NCBI RefSeq assembly: GCF_025506355.1
Contig: NZ_JANZYP010000006.1
Span: 1 to 64,000, forward strand
Origin: Sphaerisporangium corydalis
Lineage (GTDB): Bacteria; Actinomycetota; Actinomycetes; Streptosporangiales; Streptosporangiaceae
Length of the DNA stretch: 64,000 nucleotides
Reading direction: 5' to 3'
Shown: in pieces, positions 8,371 to 17,441 of the stretch
Layout of the letters: each line of letters begins with the position of its first letter
How positions within the stretch are numbered: the first letter of the stretch is position 1
The notes under the pieces: generated by a model
The model's database searches: none
What the model was told of the DNA's origin: nothing
The model's input: only the letters and a program-made list of their open reading frames with translations
Translations under genes and position numbers: made by a program

Positions 8371-10176
8371 CTACTGGGCTGACCCGCTGCCATTGCAGTT
8401 GGGGGCGCAGAGCCGGCGGGAGATGCCCTCGAGGAAGACCTTCCGGATCTCCAGGGCGTTGTTGGGGAAGAACGCCTGGCCTTGGGTGGCGTTGGCGATC
8501 GCCTGCATCTGGCGCCGCCCGGCCGCGTCCTTGGCGCCGAGGGCGACGACGATGACGCTGATGGGCTGGGTCTCGTCGAACTCCGTCTGCAGCTTCTTGA
8601 GTATCGCGGCGTTGGAGATCCCGCCGTCGGGGTCGTCGTTGCCGACGCCGTCGGTGAAGACCAGGATCGTGTTGATCTTGTCGGCCTCGTACTCCGCCTT
8701 CATCTTGTCGTAGGCGGCCGCCAGGGTGTCGTTCAGTCCGGTGTCGCCCGTGGGCTTGGCCTTGATCTGGGTGAGCGACTGGCTGATGACGTCGCGGCGG
8801 GTGGCGCTGTTGACCTTGGCGCCGAGGGGGCCGACGGGCACGGCCTCGCGGTAGTCGACGCCCTTGCCGTTCAGGTTGGTGGAGAAGACCCAGGTGCCGA
8901 CCTCGGTCTTGTCCGGGAAGAGCTTCAGGCCCTCGATCGCGGTCGCCGCGATCAGCTTCATGCGGTCACCGGGTGCGCCGACGGCCGGCAGCGCCATGGT
9001 GCCCGAGATGTCCAGCAGGGCGAGGAGCCGCCCGCCGAGCTTGAGGCGCGACCACGCCTGCGAGAGCTTGGTCACCGAGGCCGCGTCCGGGATCTTGATC
9101 GCTCGCGGCGTCGCCGGGTTGAGGCCGTTGGCCTGGCTGATGGCGCCGCCGCCCTTGCCGTCCGGGGTGCGGAAGCCGTGGTCGCGGATGGTCTTCTTGG
9201 CCGTCGCGCCGGAGAGCGCGGTGGCGAAGCCCTTGGCCGCGTCGCGGGTGGCCTGGTCCTTGGCCGTGACGACGACGGGGTAGTCCAGGCTGATCGTGCC
9301 CTCGGCCGGGTACAGCGCCACGACCTCGCCCGGCTTGGTCTTGGCGTTGAAGGCCCAGATGCCCTGTTCGGTGGCGATGCCGATCGGGACGCGCGACGAC
9401 TGCTTGGCCATGGTGGCGAACATGTTCGCCGGGCTGGTCACCGCGTTCTCCGAGAGCTGCCTGAGCACGCCCACGAGCTGGTCCTCGCCGGCGCCCGACG
9501 CTTTGAGCACGCCGGAACCGGCGAGCAGGGCGCCGAGCCCGGCGGCGCTGACCGTGGGGTCCAGGGGCAGGACGCGGATCTTGCGCCCGAGGCCGTCGGG
9601 GGTGGCGGCGTTGGCGGCCGACATCAGCCCGCTCCAGCTCGGCTCGCCGAAGGCGCTCCGCAGCTTCTCGACGGCGGGTTTGGGGGCGGCGAGCACCACG
9701 GGCGAGCGGGCGATCGAGGCGAGCGGCGCGGACACGCCCGACCCCTTGGGCGTGGACCGCAGCTTGGCGACCCACAGGCTGGAGTCGGGGATCCACATGT
9801 CGGCGTCGAACCTGCCGGCGGTCGCGCCCGATCCGGCGATGGCGTTGGTGACGTTCGCGGAGTCGCCGCTCTTCACGGTGATCGCGAGGCACTTGCCCCC
9901 GACGGGGGTCCCGTTCTTGGTGAGACCGGCCGCGATCTTGGCGATGGCGGGCTCGATGTCGGGCGACGCGACGACCTGGAGTGCCACCTTGCCGTCGCCG
10001 CAGCCCTGGTCCCTGCTCATGATCACGTAAGCCGCGACGCCCAGCAGAACGGCGAGCGCGACGGCGCCCGCGAGCGGTACCAGCACCTTCCCCCGGCCCG
10101 CGCGACGGCGGCCCGACGGCTCTTGGTAAGGGTTGTAGCCGCCCTCAAGCTCGTCTGTGCGGTGGCGTCCGCCCAC
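8371..10176 (-). CDS. Membrane-anchored solute-binding and von Willebrand A domain protein
   Basis: A 601-residue protein. A basic, Gly/Tyr-rich cytoplasmic start (about 30 residues) precedes one membrane helix (VPLAGAVALAVLLGVAAYVIM). The middle ~300 residues resemble a type-2 periplasmic solute-binding protein (WIPDSSLWV, PVVLAAPKPAVEKL, YPAEGTISLDYPVVV). The C-terminal ~210 residues are a VWA domain with the metal-site motif DISGT, later Thr/Asp positions (PTGDTGLND, LVFTDGVGNDD) and two cysteines at the end. Substrate-binding/VWA fusions are common in actinomycetes, but their ligand is unknown. GTG 10176 is preceded by AGAGGACACC. No transporter genes are adjacent. Confidence 0.8.
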   Translation of the reverse strand: MGGRHRTDELEGGYNPYQEPSGRRRAGRGKVLVPLAGAVALAVLLGVAAYVIMSRDQGCGDGKVALQVVASPDIEPAIAKIAAGLTKNGTPVGGKCLAITVKSGDSANVTNAIAGSGATAGRFDADMWIPDSSLWVAKLRSTPKGSGVSAPLASIARSPVVLAAPKPAVEKLRSAFGEPSWSGLMSAANAATPDGLGRKIRVLPLDPTVSAAGLGALLAGSGVLKASGAGEDQLVGVLRQLSENAVTSPANMFATMAKQSSRVPIGIATEQGIWAFNAKTKPGEVVALYPAEGTISLDYPVVVTAKDQATRDAAKGFATALSGATAKKTIRDHGFRTPDGKGGGAISQANGLNPATPRAIKIPDAASVTKLSQAWSRLKLGGRLLALLDISGTMALPAVGAPGDRMKLIAATAIEGLKLFPDKTEVGTWVFSTNLNGKGVDYREAVPVGPLGAKVNSATRRDVISQSLTQIKAKPTGDTGLNDTLAAAYDKMKAEYEADKINTILVFTDGVGNDDPDGGISNAAILKKLQTEFDETQPISVIVVALGAKDAAGRRQMQAIANATQGQAFFPNNALEIRKVFLEGISRRLCAPNCNGSGSAQ

Positions 10177-10341
10177 GGTGTCCTCTTCGGGTGTCGATCT
10201 TTTCGAACGTGGCTCGCTGTCCAGCGACCATATAGGGAGATCCTGGGTAATGCTTACGGAACCATAGCGGCAAGGCCTAATGCGGCAAAACCGATCTTTT
10301 AGTGCGGTGATTACCCTGGGTGATGTCGCGCTCCATTCTCG

Positions 10342-10377
10342 CGATACATCTTGACACTCGTATAACGCGATGTATCG
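10342..10377 (+). promoter_or_regulatory. Inverted repeat overlapping a sigma-70-like promoter
   Basis: Arms CGATACATC (10342-10350) and GATGTATCG (10369-10377) are separated by 18 bases. Directly after the left arm comes TTGACA (10351-10356), and 16 bases later TATCGT (10373-10378), inside the right arm. The layout fits a promoter for the gene at 10452 with an operator spanning the core elements. A related CGCGATAT occurs at about 10391-10398. Confidence 0.55.
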
Positions 10378-10451
10378 TGACCGAATAGATCGCGATATTT
10401 CACGCTTTATGGGCGTGAGCGCGGATGTCGGCTGGGGGCAGGGAGCGGCTC

Positions 10452-10865
10452 GTGTCGATGGTCATGGAGGCCCGCGAGGCGTCGCCCGCCGCGCGCAGGG
10501 AGACGCGCCCCGACCTGCTGCTGATCGAGCTGGACGGGCACGGCTGCCCCGACGCGGTACGGCGGGCGCTGCGGGAGTCGGTCTGCGTCCGCGAGGTCGT
10601 CGTCGCCGGGCGGGCCTGCCGCGCGCTCGCCGACCCGGGCACCGCCCCCCAGGTGGCGGGCGCGCTGCGCGCCCAGGGACTCGACCTGGCCGTGGTCATC
10701 CTCCAGTGGATGGCGGTCACCCCCGCGCGCGGCGGTTTCTCGGTGCCCGCGCCCGTCGTGGCCACGGCCCCTGTGCGGATGCCGGCCCGTCGTCCGGGCG
10801 CCGCGATGCTGACCAGGCTCATCGTGGTGACCACGATGCCCGGCCTCGCGGGCACCACCCGCTGA
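10452..10865 (+). CDS. Hypothetical protein, 137 residues
   Basis: I do not recognise a family. The central part (DLLLIELDGHGCPDAVRRAL, then VVVAGRACRALAD and LDLAVVILQWMAV) has alternating strands and helices like a small alpha/beta fold, and the C-terminus is Pro/Arg-rich. GTG 10452 is used because GGGAG lies 8 bases upstream; an in-frame ATG at 10425 is the alternative. The promoter at 10342-10378 points to this gene. Confidence 0.55.
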   Translation: MSMVMEAREASPAARRETRPDLLLIELDGHGCPDAVRRALRESVCVREVVVAGRACRALADPGTAPQVAGALRAQGLDLAVVILQWMAVTPARGGFSVPAPVVATAPVRMPARRPGAAMLTRLIVVTTMPGLAGTTR

Positions 10866-10998
10866 CCGCCGGGGCGGCGCGGGCCGGGTCGTGATCTGGC
10901 AGCATGGGCCGTCGTCGGCGTGGCGGCCGGGTGGTGGTGGGTAGCCTGTCCGTCACAGGGTGTCGCATTCACGTCGCGGGAAGCTGTGGGGGAGAGCC

Positions 10999-11784
10999 GT
11001 GCCTTTCACGCCGAGTCACGTCGCCGCGGTGATCCCGCTCATCTCCTCGGCGCGGGTGCGCAAGGTGCTCGACCCGTGGGCGCTCGCCGTCGGCGCGATG
11101 GTGCCCGACCTGCCGCTCTTCCTGCCCTACCTCGACGCCTACTCCCGGTGGCACTCGCCCGTGGGCGTCGTCACCAACGACGTCGTCGCGGTGTTCGTGC
11201 TGCTCGCCCTCCTGCAGTTCGTGTTCCGCGACCCGCTGACCGCGCTGCTGCCTGACGGGGTCGCGGCCCGGGTCGCCGCCGTGCCCGGTCCCGGCTGGCG
11301 GCGGTTCCCCGCCATCGCCCTCGGCGCGGCGGCCGGCGCCGCCACCCACGTGCTCTGGGACTCCTTCACCCACGAGTGGGGCGCCGCCGTGTGGGGCTGG
11401 TCCTGGATGACCACCCCGGTGCACGGCTGGCTCACCGGCTACCGCGTGATGCAGTACCTCTCGTCGGTGGTCGGCCTCGCCCTGACCGCCTGGTGGCTGT
11501 TCCGGCGGCTCCGCCCCTCCGCCACCGGCCCGCCGGGCGTCGTGACCGCCGGGCGTCGCGCGTTGCCCGTGGCGATGCGGCTGGGCGTGCTGGTGTGCAC
11601 GTGCGCGGGCGCGTTCATGGCCTCGGGCGTCTGGACCCTGGTCGACCCGCCCAACCCCCTGCTCGGCTGGGCGGGGGTCCTCACCAAGACCGGCGTCGGC
11701 CTGGTCGTGGGGTTCTGCGCGGTGCTCACCGCCTACGCCCTGCTCTGGCAGCTCGGCCGGGTCCTACGCTTGTCACGTGCCTGA
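10999..11784 (+). CDS. DUF4184 family integral membrane protein
   Basis: A 261-residue protein matching the DUF4184 pattern: a start MPFTPSHVAAVIPL, GAMVPDLPLFLPYL with acidic and Pro residues in the first helix pair, THVLWDSFTHEWG in the middle, and five to six membrane helices. The conserved His/Asp residues recall membrane metal hydrolases of the YdjM/LexA-regulated type, but no function is established. GTG 10999 follows GGGGGAGAG. The 3' end overlaps the methyltransferase gene by 8 bases, so the two are co-transcribed. Confidence 0.8.
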   Translation: MPFTPSHVAAVIPLISSARVRKVLDPWALAVGAMVPDLPLFLPYLDAYSRWHSPVGVVTNDVVAVFVLLALLQFVFRDPLTALLPDGVAARVAAVPGPGWRRFPAIALGAAAGAATHVLWDSFTHEWGAAVWGWSWMTTPVHGWLTGYRVMQYLSSVVGLALTAWWLFRRLRPSATGPPGVVTAGRRALPVAMRLGVLVCTCAGAFMASGVWTLVDPPNPLLGWAGVLTKTGVGLVVGFCAVLTAYALLWQLGRVLRLSRA

Positions 11785-12646
11785 GCTCATTCCGGTGGAC
11801 GACGCCGCCGACCCCCGGCTGGCCGACTACGCGCGGCTGCGCGACGTCGAGCTGCGCAAGAGCGTGGAGGCCGAGCGCGGCCTGTTCATCGCCGAGGGCG
11901 AGAAGGTCATCCGCCGCGCGGTCGCGGCCGGGTTCCCGATCAGGTCGGTGCTGACCACCCCCCGGTGGCTCCCCGGGCTGGAGGACGTGCTGGGCGGGGC
12001 CCGGGTGTACGTCGCCGCCGAGGAGCTGATGGAGGGCATCGCCGGCTTCCCCGTCCACCGCGGCGCCCTCGCCTCCATGGCCCGCCTGGAGCTCCCGGCC
12101 GTGGCGGGGCTGCTCGCCGGGGAGTCCGGCGCCCGGTTCGCCCTGAACGGGCCGCCCCGCCGCGTCCTGGTCCTTGAGGACCTGACCGACCACGGCAACG
12201 TCGGCGCGATCTTCCGGTGCGCCGCCGCGCTCGGCGTCCAGGCGCTGGTCCTGTCCCCCCGCTGCGCCGACCCGCTGTACCGCAGGTCGGTGAAGGTCTC
12301 CATGGGCGCGGTCTTCGCGGTCCCGTACGCCCGGATGACGAACTGGCACGCCGGGCTCGCGGAGCTGCGCGAGGCGGGGTTTCGCACGCTGGCGCTCACC
12401 CCCGATCAGTCGGCCACGCCGATGGACGAGGTGGCCATGGGCGACCGGGTGGCCCTGCTGCTCGGGTCGGAGGGGGACGGGTTGTCCTCACGGTGGCTGC
12501 GCACGGCCGACGAGCCGGTGTGCATCCCGATGAGCCCGGCGGCGATGGGCCTCGGGGTCGACTCGCTCAACGTGGTCGCGGCGGCGGCCATCGCCTGTCA
12601 TGGTCTGATGAGAGAAGGTAGCCCGGCCAGCTCCCGTGCCGGCTGA
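11777..12646 (+). CDS. TrmH/SpoU-family RNA 2'-O-methyltransferase
   Basis: A 289-residue SPOUT enzyme. An N-terminal substrate-binding part (FIAEGEKVIRRAV) is followed by the catalytic knotted domain with motif 1 LEDLTDHGNVGAIFRCA (catalytic Asn and Arg), motif 2 LLLGSEGDGLS and motif 3 IPMSPAAMGLGVDSLNVVAAAAI. These enzymes methylate ribose 2'-OH in tRNA or rRNA using SAM. In motif 3 the family usually has IPM-x(4)-SLNVS; here extra residues precede DSLNV. The last 80 bases overlap the end of the convergent allophanate hydrolase gene. Confidence 0.85.
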   Translation: MPELIPVDDAADPRLADYARLRDVELRKSVEAERGLFIAEGEKVIRRAVAAGFPIRSVLTTPRWLPGLEDVLGGARVYVAAEELMEGIAGFPVHRGALASMARLELPAVAGLLAGESGARFALNGPPRRVLVLEDLTDHGNVGAIFRCAAALGVQALVLSPRCADPLYRRSVKVSMGAVFAVPYARMTNWHAGLAELREAGFRTLALTPDQSATPMDEVAMGDRVALLLGSEGDGLSSRWLRTADEPVCIPMSPAAMGLGVDSLNVVAAAAIACHGLMREGSPASSRAG

Positions 12647-14366
12647 TGTCGGGGGCGTCCCGCGTGGCGTAGGACTCGCAGAGGAAGCCGTGCACCTCGC
12701 GCCCGTCGGCCAGCCGCACCCAGCCGAGGCCGAGCGGCGGCGCGATCTGGGTCAGCAGGGTGCCGAGCGCGGCCGTGGTCAGCCCGAACAGCTCCACCTC
12801 CACCCGCACCCCCTCCTCGGCCGACCGCACCAGCCCCGGGCGCGGCGGTTCGCCGCCGTCGAGGGCGAACAGCCGGTAGAGCGGGGCGGTCTGTGCGGTG
12901 CCGAGCGCGGTGGCCCCGAGCGCGGTGAGCTGCCCGTTCAGCGGCTGCCCCGACCGGTGCGCGCCGACGACGGCGAGCACAGGCAGCGTGTCCGGCGGCG
13001 TGTCGGGCGGCGCGGTGGCCGTGGTCCCGGTCGTGAAGGCGGCGGCCAGACCGGCCAGCAGCCCGTCGGAGCCCGCCGGGCCCTGGAAGGTGACGCCGTG
13101 CGGGCGGCCGGCCGCCGTGGTCCCGGCGGGGACGGCGACGGCCGCGAGGTCGAGCAGGTTGGTGAACGTCGTGTAGTGGCCGAGCACGGTGTTGCGGTCG
13201 AGCGGGCTCTCCTCCATCTCGGCGATGGTGAAGGTCGTGGGCACGGTGGGGACCGCGAGGACGTCCATCGACGCCCAGGCCGCCCTGGTCTCGGCGCTCA
13301 GCGCCCGCAGCCGGTACAGCCCCTCGAAGGCGTCCACCGCGCTGAGCCCCGTGCCGCCGCCGAGGACGCGCCGGGTGACCGGGTGCAGCTCGCCGGGGTT
13401 ACGGGCGGCGAAGCCGCCGACGGCCGCGAGCCGTTCGGCGATCCACGGCCCCTCGTACAGCAGCCGCCCCGCAGCGAGGAACGGGTCCAGGTCGACCGGG
13501 ACGACCCGGTGACCCAGCGCGGAGAGCCTCTCGGTCACCTCGGCGAAGGCCGAGGCGGCGGCGTCGTCGCCGAAGAAGCCGGGGCGGGCGGGCACGCCGA
13601 TGGTGAGCGGCCCGGCGGCCGGCGGCACCGGGCACGGCACCGGAAGCGGGCGCGACCAGGGGTCGCCCGGCTCCGGCCCCGCGATGACCGAGAGGACGGC
13701 GAGCCCGTCGGCGACCGACGCGGCGAAGACGCTCGGGCAGTCCAGCGACGCGCACGCGGGCACCAGGCCGAGCGTGCTGACCAGGCCACGGCTGGGCTTG
13801 ATCCCGACGGTGCCGGTGAGCGCGGCGGGCACGCGACCAGAGCCCGCCGTGTCGGTGCCGATCGCGAAGGAGACCAGCCCGGCGGCCACCGCCACCGCCG
13901 ACCCCGAGCTGGACCCGCCGGAGATCAGCCCCGGCACCAGCGGCGACTCGCAGGCGCCGTACGGGCTGCGGGTGCCGGACAGGCCGGTGGCGAACTGGTC
14001 GAGGTTGGTCTTGCCGACCAGCAGGGCGCCGGCCGCGAGCAGCCGGTCCACCAGCGGCGCGCTCCGGTCCGGAACGTAGGCGTACGCGGGGCAGGCCGCC
14101 GTGGTCGGCAGCCCGGCGACGTCCACGTTGTCCTTGACCGCGAACGGGACCCCGTACAGGGCCGGCCGTGCGGCGGGGTCGGGCCAGCGGGACGCCAGCC
14201 CGGCCGCGTCGGCGAGCACGTCGGCGGCCGGTCGCAGGGTGATCCACACGTGGTCGTCGCCGCGCGCGGCGATCCGCCCGAGCACGTCCTCGGCGACGTC
14301 GGACGGGCGGGCCCGCCCGTCACGGTAGCGGCGGGCCAGACCGTCCAGGTCGAGGGGAGTGGTCAT
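12567..14366 (-). CDS. atzF: Allophanate hydrolase (AtzF-like amidase)
   Basis: A 599-residue protein with the two-domain layout of allophanate hydrolase. The amidase-signature domain (about 1-440) shows FAVKDNVD (catalytic Lys), GGSSSGSAVA (bridging cis-Ser) and GTDTAGSGRVPAA (nucleophile Ser). The ~150-residue C-terminal domain (VVGAHRSGQPLNGQL, then LFALDGGEPPRPGLV and LADGREVHGFLCE) matches the decarboxylating part. The enzyme turns allophanate into ammonia and CO2. ATG 14366 overlaps the permease stop as ATGA. No urea carboxylase gene is adjacent, so allophanate probably comes from biuret via the hydrolase at 15959 rather than from urea. Confidence 0.85.
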   Translation of the reverse strand: MTTPLDLDGLARRYRDGRARPSDVAEDVLGRIAARGDDHVWITLRPAADVLADAAGLASRWPDPAARPALYGVPFAVKDNVDVAGLPTTAACPAYAYVPDRSAPLVDRLLAAGALLVGKTNLDQFATGLSGTRSPYGACESPLVPGLISGGSSSGSAVAVAAGLVSFAIGTDTAGSGRVPAALTGTVGIKPSRGLVSTLGLVPACASLDCPSVFAASVADGLAVLSVIAGPEPGDPWSRPLPVPCPVPPAAGPLTIGVPARPGFFGDDAAASAFAEVTERLSALGHRVVPVDLDPFLAAGRLLYEGPWIAERLAAVGGFAARNPGELHPVTRRVLGGGTGLSAVDAFEGLYRLRALSAETRAAWASMDVLAVPTVPTTFTIAEMEESPLDRNTVLGHYTTFTNLLDLAAVAVPAGTTAAGRPHGVTFQGPAGSDGLLAGLAAAFTTGTTATAPPDTPPDTLPVLAVVGAHRSGQPLNGQLTALGATALGTAQTAPLYRLFALDGGEPPRPGLVRSAEEGVRVEVELFGLTTAALGTLLTQIAPPLGLGWVRLADGREVHGFLCESYATRDAPDISRHGSWPGYLLSSDHDRRWPPPRPR

Positions 14367-15955
14367 GAGGTGGCGGGCACCTCCGCCTCGGCGGGCGCGC
14401 TGCTGGTCCCTGGCCCGTCGTCCGCCGCCGCGGAGCCGGGCTTGAGGAAGTGGAAGCCGATCAAGGCCAGCCCCGCGAACAGGTACCCCAGGGAGACCTG
14501 GCCGTTGGCGTTCCACTCGACCTTGACGCCGTGGATCAGGCCGACGAACGCCAGCGCCGCCGCGATCAGGGCGTACCCGGCGGCCCACACGAACGAGCGG
14601 TCGATGATGAAGGCGGTGATGGAGCCGAGCATCAGCCCGGCGAGCACCGCGCCGCCGCCGAGCAGCGCCGTCCCCTCGTAGACCGTGCCGTTCTGCGCGA
14701 TGGCGTCGTACCCGACCTTCTGGGCGCTGGTCCCGGCCGCGGCCAGCACGTTGTCCATGTAGCCCTGCGCCCAGGCGGCGATGTTGGGGATGATGGCCAT
14801 CACCACGGCCACCGCGTGCGCCTTCGGCACCGACTGGAACGCCTGGGCGCCGATGAGCAGGCCGATGTAGAGCAGGATCGGCACGATCGCCGGGGTGGGC
14901 AGCACGGCGCCGAGCAGCGCGAACATCCCGAGGAAGCAGAACAGCGCGATGACGACGCCGCTGGCCATCGAGTAGCTGCTGCGCCCGCCCGCCGACTTCC
15001 AGCCCGGGTGCCCGATGTAGACGGCGGGCGGGAACGGGGAGCCCAGCATCGAGCCGACGACCGCGCCCGCGCCGTCGGCCAGCAGTACCGACCGCAGGTT
15101 GTAGGAGTCGCCCGCCGCGGCGGCGCTCTCGACGTTGCTCATGCCCTCGGTGAAGTTGTAGATGCCCAGCGGGATGGCGGTGGCGAGCAGCGGCGCGACC
15201 TCCCTGAGCCCGTCGACCAGCCGGTCGAGGTTGAGTGTCGGCAGGCTCACGGCGATGTTCTCTGCGGCGGCGCCCACGTCGGCGGGGTCCATGTACCCGC
15301 CGATCCAGGCGATGGCCGTGCCGGCGAGCAGCGCGGCCAGGCCGACGGGGATGTTGCCCGGCAGGCGCAGGCCGGTGAAGAACCCGACCAGGATGATCAC
15401 CAGGACCGGCAGCGCGATCCAGGCGGCCTCCCACATCTGCGCGGCGGGCCGCATCGAGATGAACGCGATGGAGATGCCCGCCAGCGTGCCGAGCATGGCC
15501 GCGCGCGGCGTGAAGCGGCGGATGTAGGGGCCGACGAACGCGCCGATGAGCACGATGACGCCGATGATGAAGCACCAGGCCAGCCCGGCCGCCCACGCCT
15601 GGAGAGGGTTCTTGGTGGCGAGGTAGGTGGGCAGCATGATGACGAAGACGACGATGAACATGTGCGGCACGCTCGGCCCGTACGGCATCGCGCACACGTC
15701 GGCCCGGTTCTCGCGGCGGGCCAGCCGGCGGGCGAGGTAGGTGTAGTACACGTTGCCGATGAGGAGCTGGATGCCCATCGCCGGCAGGATGACGCCGAAC
15801 ACGTCGGAGCCGGGCAGGTGGACGACCCCGAGGCACAGGCCGCTCAGCACCAGCACGTTCACCATCACGTTGAAGCCGAGCCCGAAGAAGGCGTTGGTGT
15901 CGCCGCTCACCCACCAGGGGAGCTTGAGACCGGCCGGGGAGGTTGTCGTGGTCAT
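14363..15955 (-). CDS. NCS2-family purine/pyrimidine-type permease
   Basis: A 530-residue membrane protein with 12 to 14 helices. Features of the NCS2/AzgA group include the early SGDTNAFFGLGFNVMVN, a central NFTEGMSNVESAAAAGDSY resembling the conserved substrate-site helix, and GSPFPPAVYIGHPGWKSAGGRS. Family members import uracil, xanthine, adenine or related ring compounds by proton symport. Its position between biuret hydrolase-like and allophanate hydrolase genes suggests uptake of biuret, cyanurate or a similar N-rich compound. It is joined to the next gene by a 4-base overlap and lies 3 bases after the previous stop. Confidence 0.8.
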   Translation of the reverse strand: MTTTTSPAGLKLPWWVSGDTNAFFGLGFNVMVNVLVLSGLCLGVVHLPGSDVFGVILPAMGIQLLIGNVYYTYLARRLARRENRADVCAMPYGPSVPHMFIVVFVIMLPTYLATKNPLQAWAAGLAWCFIIGVIVLIGAFVGPYIRRFTPRAAMLGTLAGISIAFISMRPAAQMWEAAWIALPVLVIILVGFFTGLRLPGNIPVGLAALLAGTAIAWIGGYMDPADVGAAAENIAVSLPTLNLDRLVDGLREVAPLLATAIPLGIYNFTEGMSNVESAAAAGDSYNLRSVLLADGAGAVVGSMLGSPFPPAVYIGHPGWKSAGGRSSYSMASGVVIALFCFLGMFALLGAVLPTPAIVPILLYIGLLIGAQAFQSVPKAHAVAVVMAIIPNIAAWAQGYMDNVLAAAGTSAQKVGYDAIAQNGTVYEGTALLGGGAVLAGLMLGSITAFIIDRSFVWAAGYALIAAALAFVGLIHGVKVEWNANGQVSLGYLFAGLALIGFHFLKPGSAAADDGPGTSSAPAEAEVPATS

Positions 15956-15958
15956 CGG

Positions 15959-16639
15959 TCAGCTCCGCGCTTCTAGTGCCTTGAGATAGCCGCCGGAGGG
16001 GGCGACCCAGCCGAAGATGCCGCCCTGGGCGGCGATCATTTCGAGCCCGTACCGCTGGAACTCGGCGAAGTACGAGCCCACGCAGTCCGACAGGACCAGG
16101 CACTCGTAACCGCGGTCGTTGGCCTCGCGGACGGTGGTGTGCACGCACACCTCGGTGGTGACCCCGGTCACGACCAGGCTGCGGATCCCGCCCTCGTGCA
16201 GGACCTCGTCGAGGCCGGTGGCGTAGAACGCGCCCTTGCCGGGCTTGTCGACGACGAGTTCGCCGTCGGCGGGGGCCAGTTCGTCGATGATGTCGTGGCC
16301 GTACTCGCCGCGGATCAGGATCCGTCCCTTGGGGCCGGGATCCCCGATGCGCAGCGAGGGCGCGCCTCGGCCGAGCTTGGCGGGCGGGCAGTCGGACAGG
16401 TCGGGCAGGTGCCCCTCGCGGGTGTGGATGACGGTCATCCCGGCGGCGCGGGTGGCGGCCAGCACGGCGGCGAGCGGCGGGATCACCTGCCGGAGCAGGG
16501 TGACGTCATTGCCGAGGGTCTCCCCGAAGCCCCCGGGTTCGACGAAGTCCCGTTGCATGTCGATGAGAAGAAGTGCGGTGTGCCGGGGGTCGAACGCGTA
16601 GGCGTAGGGTTCGGCCTCGACGAGAAGCGGATCGGACAT
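15959..16639 (-). CDS. biuH: Cysteine hydrolase, probable biuret hydrolase (isochorismatase superfamily)
   Basis: A 226-residue cysteine hydrolase with the full superfamily triad: Asp27 in LLIDMQRDF, Lys132 in [10 protein letters not shown] and Cys165 in [11 protein letters not shown]. Biuret hydrolases of this superfamily split biuret into allophanate and ammonia. The next two genes are a permease and an allophanate hydrolase, the context reported for biuret hydrolases, which is why I prefer that name over ureidoacrylate hydrolase or nicotinamidase. The ATG at 16639 is 37 bases from the candidate GntR operator. Confidence 0.75.
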   Translation of the reverse strand: MSDPLLVEAEPYAYAFDPRHTALLLIDMQRDFVEPGGFGETLGNDVTLLRQVIPPLAAVLAATRAAGMTVIHTREGHLPDLSDCPPAKLGRGAPSLRIGDPGPKGRILIRGEYGHDIIDELAPADGELVVDKPGKGAFYATGLDEVLHEGGIRSLVVTGVTTEVCVHTTVREANDRGYECLVLSDCVGSYFAEFQRYGLEMIAAQGGIFGWVAPSGGYLKALEARS

Positions 16640-16673
16640 GGGTGGCTCCGTCCCTCAGATCCTCCTTTTGTCG

Positions 16674-16687
16674 ATTGTCGACAGAAT
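16674..16687 (-). promoter_or_regulatory. Candidate GntR/FadR operator before the biuret operon
   Basis: The sequence ATTGTCGACAGAAT contains the palindrome TGTCGACA (16676-16683). Sites of the TTGTCGACAA kind are typical of FadR-subfamily GntR regulators, and such a regulator is encoded directly upstream. It lies between the regulator stop and the hydrolase start, where it would repress the catabolic genes. Confidence 0.5.
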
Positions 16688-16755
16688 TGTGTCGCGCGCT
16701 GGTCGCTCCGGTTACGCTTCTGTTAGCCCGGTGATCGTCCGGATCGTTTGGGTGA

Positions 16756-17406
16756 TCAGCCGATGTAGGTGCGGGCGCCGTGCCGGGCCAGCGCGGACAG
16801 GGCGGTGGCCGGGTCGCCGGAGGCGATGGCGTCGAAGAGCCGCTGGTGGCGCTCCACTCCCAGGGAGGGGGCGCGCTGCTCGGCCTCCCTGCGCAGGTTG
16901 GCCGCCATGTAGAGCTGCAGCTTGAGGATGACCGGCTCGTAGACGAGCTGGAGCTGGCGGTGGCCGGCCAGCGCGACGAGCGCGACGTGGAACCGCCGGT
17001 GCGCCTCGTTCTCGCTGAGCGGGTCGTCGGCCGCGACCGCCGCCGCCATGCCGTCCAGCGCTCCGGCGAGCGCGGTGAGGTCGTGCGCGCCGTCGGGCGG
17101 CAGCGCGGTCTCGACCGCGTAGCGCTCCAGCACGTCGCGCAGGCCGAACAGCTCGTTCACGTCCTCGGGGGACAGCTCGGCGACGCGGACCCCGCGGCGG
17201 GGCGAATGCTCCACCAGGCCCTGCTGCCCGAGCGACCGGAGCGCTTCGCGCAGCGGCGCCCTGCTGGTGCCGAACCGCTGGGTGAGCTGCTCCTCGATCA
17301 GCCGCTCGCCCGGTGCGAGCGCCCCGCTGAGAATCTCGTGGCGGATGCGCCGCATCGAGAGCTCGACGAGGCTGGGAGGCTCCAGGATCCCGTCGTCCGG
17401 CTCCAC
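16756..17406 (-). CDS. GntR-family regulator, FadR/FCD type
   Basis: A 216-residue regulator. The winged helix (about 15-75) shows IRHEILSGALAPGERL, RFGTSRAPLREAL and GLVEHSPRRGVRV, the GntR pattern. The C-terminal helical FCD domain contains LRDVLERYAVE, the metal or ligand His of NEAHRRFHVALVALAGH, and GVERHQRLFDAIASGD. GTG 17406 is supported by GAGGAGG 7 bases upstream. By position it should control the biuret genes, with release on binding a pathway compound. Confidence 0.85.
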   Translation of the reverse strand: MEPDDGILEPPSLVELSMRRIRHEILSGALAPGERLIEEQLTQRFGTSRAPLREALRSLGQQGLVEHSPRRGVRVAELSPEDVNELFGLRDVLERYAVETALPPDGAHDLTALAGALDGMAAAVAADDPLSENEAHRRFHVALVALAGHRQLQLVYEPVILKLQLYMAANLRREAEQRAPSLGVERHQRLFDAIASGDPATALSALARHGARTYIG

Positions 17407-17441
17407 CCGTCCACCTCCTCTCGCCGTTGCGATCAACTCTG

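Noticed and set aside
8482-10302. Plus-strand open frame of 606 codons
   Set aside because: Antisense to the solute-binding/VWA gene and without any recognisable sequence.
12567-12646. 80-base overlap of convergent genes as a sign of a wrong stop or frameshift
   Set aside because: Both C-termini read normally up to near their ends and short convergent overlaps are common in such genomes; a similar 44-base overlap occurs at 39737-39780.
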